Source: Ligula intestinalis (lineage: Eukaryota > Platyhelminthes > Cestoda > Diphyllobothriidea > Diphyllobothriidae). Taken from it: a stretch of DNA of 64,000 bases. Location: positions 72,360,669 to 72,424,668 of the forward strand of contig JAYGXS010000003.1 in assembly GCA_036362985.1 (NCBI GenBank), read 5' to 3'. The position numbers were made by a program, and so were the translations under genes. The notes under the pieces were generated by a model, which made no database searches, was not told where the DNA came from, and saw only the letters and a list, made by a program, of their open reading frames with translations. Within the stretch, counting starts at the first letter, position 1, and each line of letters opens with the position of its first letter. Shown piece after piece: positions 60,101-64,000 of the stretch.

Positions 60101-60522
60101 AGTTCGGCGCGCAATCGTTCGATTGTCAGCTGCTTATCGTGGGACTCCTTAGCGGCACGAAAACGTCGAGAGCGCTGTTGGTTCATCTTCGCTCTCGGTG
60201 CAACACCGTCAATGGCCATGTACAGGAGACGACGTGGTCGAATGAGTGCGAACAGGCGATCCATGTACTCGAAGATGGCAACAAACATCTCGGCCTCATT
60301 CTTCGGGGCAGGTTTATTTTCGGGGTGAGTGCAGGGATGAATTATACCGTTCATATCTAGATAAAGATTGTCGAACTCTTCACCATTAGGGTTTGGTTCG
60401 GTGAGATCTACTGGGGCTCGATCACCATCATCATTTATGATCTGGCCGTGTTTCTCCACGCAGTGTTGTACGATGGACGGATACTTTTGACTGAGCCATC
60501 TAAAGAAGGCTGGAACTCCCAT
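50587..60522 (-). CDS. XRN2: 5'-3' exoribonuclease 2 (XRN2/Rat1), 7 exons
   Basis: Nuclear enzyme that degrades 5'-monophosphate RNA, notably downstream of poly(A) cleavage (torpedo termination) and in rRNA processing. Proposed join: 60522-59938, 59276-58968, 58866-58084, 57747-57553, 56159-55920, 52896-52393, 51153-50587. This gives about 1060 aa (human about 950). Start chosen at [10 protein letters not shown], the family N-terminus. Catalytic acidic residues visible: Asp56 (LYLDMNG), Asp105 (AIDGVAP), Glu206/Glu208 (GEGEHK), Asp236/Asp238 (CGADADL) and Asp344 (GNDFLP). A CCHC knuckle Cys266-Cys269-His274-Cys279 is characteristic of XRN2 rather than XRN1. Residues 560-860 hold the conserved C-terminal segment with [15 protein letters not shown] and LLPFVDE. 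The last exon encodes an RG-rich tail. All six introns have GT-AG ends and phase 0. The exon 2 donor could be three bases earlier (58971). Confidence 0.93.
51190..51420 (+). repeat. SINE-like sequence in XRN2 intron 6
   Basis: Carries GTATGACTGGCTGATGAAGGC, the same tail motif as the SINE-like copy at 25290-25440, in an otherwise non-coding intron. It is followed directly by a second related copy. Confidence 0.4.
51480..51600 (+). repeat. tRNA-derived SINE-like copy in XRN2 intron 6
   Basis: GGGCTTAGTGGGATAGACTCC (A-box-like) and AGGTCGCGAGTTAGAGCCTCG (B-box-like) are followed by a GCTGACTGATTACGGCTAA tail. Inserted antisense to XRN2. Confidence 0.5.
51601..52392. other. Rest of XRN2 intron 6
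   Basis: Nothing coding. A short piece near 52068-52105 carries the GGCCACATTGAGACGGCGCCATTACAG repeat motif. Confidence 0.5.
52393..52896 (-). CDS. XRN2: XRN2 exon 6
   Basis: Acceptor CTTTTCAG|GTAGAT gives [21 protein letters not shown]. 168 codons. Donor TCG|GTTAGT after ARLLDS. The middle is less conserved and has a [10 protein letters not shown] stretch. Confidence 0.88.
52985..53600 (+). mobile_element. Jockey/CR1-like LINE remnant, copy 2
   Basis: A 5'-truncated copy of the family at 49190-50400, better preserved. It begins near [12 protein letters not shown], then [12 protein letters not shown], then an open stretch 53236-53592 with [33 protein letters not shown], and a [17 protein letters not shown] cysteine/histidine cluster, ending [12 protein letters not shown]. 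It lies in XRN2 intron 5, antisense to the gene. Confidence 0.75.
53601..55919. other. Rest of XRN2 intron 5
   Basis: 2.3 kb without coding signal. Holds a (GTA)n microsatellite at 55785-55804. A long open stretch near 54616-55148 has no recognised domain. Confidence 0.5.
55920..56159 (-). CDS. XRN2: XRN2 exon 5
   Basis: Acceptor CACTTTTAG|GGCTGT, donor AAG|GTGAGA. 80 codons: [20 protein letters not shown], then [13 protein letters not shown], then [15 protein letters not shown], all strongly conserved. Confidence 0.93.
56160..57552. other. XRN2 intron 4
   Basis: 1393 bases, AT-rich, no recognised repeat or gene. Confidence 0.55.
57553..57747 (-). CDS. XRN2: XRN2 exon 4
   Basis: Acceptor GTCATTAG|GATAAT, donor CAG|GTGAAT. 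65 codons with [18 protein letters not shown] and [11 protein letters not shown], conserved in XRN2. The plus-strand open frame over the same bases is a shadow. Confidence 0.93.
57748..58083. other. XRN2 intron 3
   Basis: 336 bases, nothing recognised beyond splice ends and a short GTA run near 57992. Confidence 0.6.
58084..58866 (-). CDS. XRN2: XRN2 exon 3 (GNDFLP and linker)
   Basis: Acceptor TTTTTTTCACAG|GAGTTT; starts [10 protein letters not shown]. 261 codons. The first 120 complete the nuclease core. The rest is a poorly conserved, Ser/Gly/Lys-rich linker with a basic KKLIG-type patch. Donor ACG|GTAGGA. Confidence 0.92.
58968..59276 (-). CDS. XRN2: XRN2 exon 2 (EGE, CGADAD, CCHC knuckle)
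   Basis: Acceptor TTTTATAG|GTCATTCTC restores VILSD directly after exon 1. 103 codons. Two possible donors: GTG|GTGCGT (58968, preferred for its stronger splice match) or GAT|GTGGTG (58971). Confidence 0.88.
59277..59937. other. XRN2 intron 1
   Basis: 661 bases, AT-rich, nothing recognised. Confidence 0.6.
59938..60522 (-). CDS. XRN2: XRN2 exon 1 (start, catalytic D56, D105)
   Basis: 195 codons, ending ...PAWKNLQ with donor CAG|GTTTGT. An in-frame TTG three codons upstream of the ATG is not needed, since the family begins MGVP. Confidence 0.93.
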
Positions 60523-61192
60523 GATGTACAAGCCGGGGAGAGCAAAGTCTGTGTGGGAGGGATAAAACAGTGGCGAAATTCATCAGGGAGAACATGGATG
60601 AACAAAACGAAAAATCATAATTTTATGCAGTCTAAGAGCTACCTTTACTGCTACCATAAGAGCCGAAAACTACAAATCGAAGAGATTATCCTATCAGTTA
60701 TGTGGGGGCGATACTCGTTGAGACCATGACAGTATCACTTATTCGCGCTCGTTTGTCAATCAACCGCATAGACTACCGTTCAGTACTTAGGTGATGATTC
60801 ATACTGTAACGACCTATGAGGGCAAAGATTGTTCCTGGTTCAAATAGATGGGCGCGGTGACTTCGAGTTCCGGTCGAAGATGATAGAAGTGGTGTGCCCT
60901 CGCAGTGAAAATGTAGGATTGTGTTCCTTTACCTAGTGGCAGCTTCCAGCTTAACTTTCCTCCTTTAGAACGTGATGTGCAACTGCTGCACGTCATGCGA
61001 TTACACTACGATGTGGTCTCCCCGGTGGTAGTCTTCAGCTTTACCTTCTACCTTGACTGTTTTTGTTAGGTTTGAGTATGCTAGTTTATATGCTCGTTCA
61101 TGGCTATTCGTCGTTCATTCATAATTAAAATTTGTGAATTGGCATTTCTACTGGCTTTCAATCCTTTGGATGTTTAGGCTTCTAGTGGATTT
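60523..61192. other. Region upstream of XRN2
   Basis: Should contain the XRN2 5' untranslated region and promoter. No TATA box or trans-splice acceptor could be placed with confidence. Confidence 0.4.
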
Positions 61193-61304
61193 ATACCCTG
61201 ATAACATCAGGCCAACAAAAGCTAGCAGATCGGTAACTATTTCTGGTGATGTACCATTTTATTAGCTATATGCTAGCTTTGTCGACATGATGTTATCAGG
61301 GTAT
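61193..61304. repeat. 112-bp inverted-repeat (MITE-like) element
   Basis: Left end ATACCCTGATAACATCAGGC..CAAAAGCTAGCA and right end TGCTAGCTTTGTC..ATGATGTTATCAGGGTAT are reverse complements over about 33 bases with few mismatches, spaced by about 45 bases. No coding capacity. No clear target duplication flanks it. Confidence 0.75.
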
Positions 61305-62389
61305 TGTGTGGATACACTTAGAAAACAACGGACTTAGACGAACATCTAAGTACCGGTCCTAATAGGAAGAAAGCTACACTAAGAACCCCACTGTGCTTGG
61401 GTTTTACAATACAGTTGGAATAAGGAGCAATCAATTTGTCTCTTATTGATATGAGAGACAAAACTATACAGCTTTTTTGAACGGAACGGACTTTACAATT
61501 TTCAGTAAACCTGACTTCATTATCTGAACTAGTTCGCACCTATAGGTGCGATAGAAACAAGGACACGACCGATACGGTTGCATAACGCATACGTTAGCAT
61601 AGGAGCTTAGAGTCAGGGAGCTAATTAGTTATAGCATTGTTCACAGGGAGGAAAACATCCAACACAAAGCCGAAAAAGCTTAATGTCAAAAAATGGCGAA
61701 AATTTAAATGCAGAAACAAAGCATGCAGACTACATTTGAGGGGCTTAAATGAACCATCCGTTTAAAAGCAACGGCAAAATTTGTGATATTTATTTTGAAT
61801 AGAAGTGAAAGTAAAAATGGACTAATATTATTACACTACGTTAATAAACTGAAGTGAACCAGACCTACCGAGGCAGAGGGGAGCGGACAAATCTGCGTAC
61901 AGAAGCACCCAATCAACTAGTTTTCAGTCTACTGTTGGTCAAAAGGTTTCAGTGACATCTATCCCAGACCCGAGAGTGGGAACAATTTATTGTTGCAGTA
62001 TTAATGCGAAATTTATATTAAATGCCGTAACAGAGATTTAGATTGTTATGGTTAGAGGCAAGACTAAAATCAGTGCAAAAACTAAATAAAGAAACCGTAG
62101 AAGTTAATTTGAAAGTTTTTGTATTCTATGATCCTCGACAAATATCAGACAATCTCCTGTATGTGGAGGTTTATTTTATTGAATGGCCTCCAAAAAGATG
62201 TTGTTTCACATTTTAGGTATCAAAATCCATACTTTCAACAATCCCCATACACTGTCCTGACCGTGACAGATATTCTGACGAGAATTTACGGAAACATAAG
62301 TAGCCTGAGTACTACGCCAACATCTACAGCGTCCAAGAGACGTAACCTTAACAAACTTAGCGACTTCAAGTAGCAGGATCATAGTTAGC
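61305..62389. other. Intergenic, nothing recognised
   Basis: AT-rich; open stretches below 90 codons with no domain. Confidence 0.5.
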
Positions 62390-63365
62390 AAGCTTCTGAA
62401 CTTAATATCTTCCTATGTGGATGCTGGCATACCACGAGTTAAAATTTCCAATGTTATCCCCAACCCCACGCATGCAAGGAGTGGCGTTATACAGGGTAGT
62501 GTACTTGGGCAGCCCCTACTTTGCCTTTTTGTCAATTACGGTCCAGATTTTTTTCAGTATCGTAGACTCTTCATGTACGTTGATGACTTAAAAGTCGCAT
62601 ATCGGTATAAACTGGCAGATCGCAACATCGTGCTCGAGCTGCTAAAAAAGGATCCTCAGGCCTTCGCCCAGTGGTGTTTTATGTGGCGCCTCACCCTTCT
62701 ATAGCACAAATTTTCCGTTTTGGTTGTTGGTGACGATCATCAGCCGGAATTAAGCATAGATGGTCATGAACTAAATGCCCCACGAGTTATCAAGGTTTTG
62801 GGCATATCCTATTCTAATAGTATCAATCTGTCAGAGCACTGTGCGCTGACAGTCTCGCAAGCACGCCGAACCATGAGATTTATCCTTAGAATATTTAAGT
62901 CCATCAAGATTAGAACTAGCCTTTATAATATGTACGTGAGACCTAGTCTTGAATACTGCTCACCGCTATTCAGTCTTCTACGCACTAGTGAACCGTGCAG
63001 CACTTCTTCACTGGAAGAGTTTTCACTGCAGAACACCGTAACTTAGCCTGCCAACAAAGGTGTGAACTTAGAAAGCTGGAACCCCTGTGGCTTCGTAGAT
63101 TACAAAAGGGTCCATGTTTACTGTTTAAACTTGAGAATGGCCAAATCTTTAATCCTTTAAGTACAGAAAGGCAGCTCGAACAGTCTCGGGGTGCCAGTCA
63201 TTGAGATGTCTTTTTATTTCTTCCTATGGCACGCACCGTTAAATACCGGCAATTCTTTTGAGTAAACGCCATATCAATCTGGAATAAGTTGCCCAGAAGT
63301 ATTAAAACCCAGCAAAACTACCCTTTATTTCAGAGGGCTATCACTAGTTTTCTACATTCAGGACA
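62390..63365 (+). mobile_element. CR1-like reverse transcriptase remnant
   Basis: Frame 62417-62704 has ARSGVIQGSVLGQPLLCLFVN and the active site MYVDDLK near 62575. After a stop at 62702 the same frame (62720-63046) has PRVIKVLGI, then YVRPSLEYCSPLF. Near 63250-63360 the usual terminal block reads INLE-type sequence with WNKLP and F-x-RAITSFL in another frame. The 5' endonuclease is absent. This is a 5'-truncated, decayed LINE. Confidence 0.75.
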
Positions 63366-63775
63366 ACTTTCACGAATTTTGGGTGCTGACTCGGTGGAAT
63401 CTCTTTTTCACTCTGATGGCGTTCGTGGACTTTGAACCCTACCAGACCTCATGCTGAAAATAATGCTGCTGAAGCCGAAGCCCGCAATTGGCTTATTTTT
63501 CAGCCGACAGCGCGCAACTTTTGCCGAAAACCATTGAAGGAAGACTGAGAACACTGTGCTCTTGTGCCAACCCTCCCCGTCCCGAAGTAACGTCCCTAAA
63601 CGATCTGCAGGTTTTCTCCCGCTAAGGTGTCAGCGCATTTATAACTGTTCATATATTCCGTTTGTATCGTTATTTTGAAGTCAGGTTTTTTCACTTGAAA
63701 CAAACTCCTTATCTCGCCCAGTAATGACAAAACACAAAATTGAAACAAAACCAATACTGGCTAGAAAAGAGGGAG
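63366..63775 (+). repeat. CR1-like LINE 3' end repeat
   Basis: Directly follows the reverse transcriptase remnant and aligns with the solo copy at 43268-43715, so it is best read as the element's 3' untranslated region. Confidence 0.65.
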
Positions 63776-63851
63776 CTGCCTATGTGTTCGTTCACGGAGA
63801 ACAGCATTTATCAAATTTTTATTCATTTTTCCACAGCATTTAGCTTGCAAT

Positions 63852-64000
63852 GACGAGGCTCTTCGGTCCCCTCCTTTTCATTCTTTACATAAATGAAATT
63901 TCAACAGTGCTAAATAATTCGGAAAATTTCATGTATGCTGATGACCTTAAGTGTATTTACTCATTTTCTAAGGACACGGCCAGTACTTGTGTTGATAAAG
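63852..64000 (+). mobile_element. Second CR1-like RT fragment, runs off window
   Basis: Reads LFGPLLFILYINEISTVL and then FMYADDLKCIYSF, the reverse transcriptase core of a related LINE, in one open frame to the window end. The expected GVPQGSV start is lost, so the copy begins inside the core. Continuation lies outside the window. Confidence 0.7.

Noticed and set aside
1..64000. CRISPR arrays, bacterial operons, rRNA genes
   Set aside because: Nothing of the kind is present; intron-containing XRN2 and LINEs show eukaryotic nuclear DNA.

Overview
This window is eukaryotic and almost certainly from a flatworm. The retrotransposon protein fragments (APE-type endonuclease/RTE-like LINEs, Penelope-like elements, a LINE ending in C2H2 zinc fingers) resemble those I know from tapeworms of the diphyllobothriid group (Spirometra/Dibothriocephalus/Schistocephalus type). 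That genus-level guess is memory-based and tentative. The DNA is gene-poor and repeat-rich, with AT-rich intergenic sequence and GC-richer genes and LINEs.

Only three host genes can be supported, all on the minus strand. Two are neighbouring, uninterrupted paralogues (13811-15445, 544 aa; 21919-23721, 600 aa). Both read as divergent arrestins whose N and C domains are each broken by a Lys-Gly-Ser/Ser-Pro low-complexity insert. The third is the nuclear 5'-3' exoribonuclease XRN2/Rat1, split into seven coding exons from 60522 down to 50587. Every intron is phase 0, the predicted protein is about 1060 aa, and the catalytic acidic residues, CCHC knuckle and C-terminal RG-rich tail are all visible.

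The rest is repeats. Left part (1-13 kb): two copies of a dispersed repeat, short GC-rich repeats and a nearly complete RTE-type LINE (about 9.5-12.7 kb) with only three in-frame stops. Middle (13-34 kb): the arrestin pair, long inverted-repeat (foldback) elements, a 170-bp dispersed repeat in three copies, tRNA-derived SINEs, degenerate telomere-like tracts and an internally deleted Penelope-like element. Next (34-50 kb): a decayed LINE with C-terminal zinc fingers, a second and third Penelope-like remnant, a third foldback element split by Penelope tail sequence, and a jockey/CR1-like LINE remnant. Right part (50-64 kb): XRN2, with SINEs and a second copy of that LINE remnant in its introns, a small perfect-ended inverted-repeat element at 61.2 kb, and CR1-like reverse transcriptase remnants running off the window end.

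The most unusual items are the intronless low-complexity-insert arrestin pair and the foldback family, whose non-coding centre is shared across copies. All family calls come from reading the sequence by eye; no search was run.
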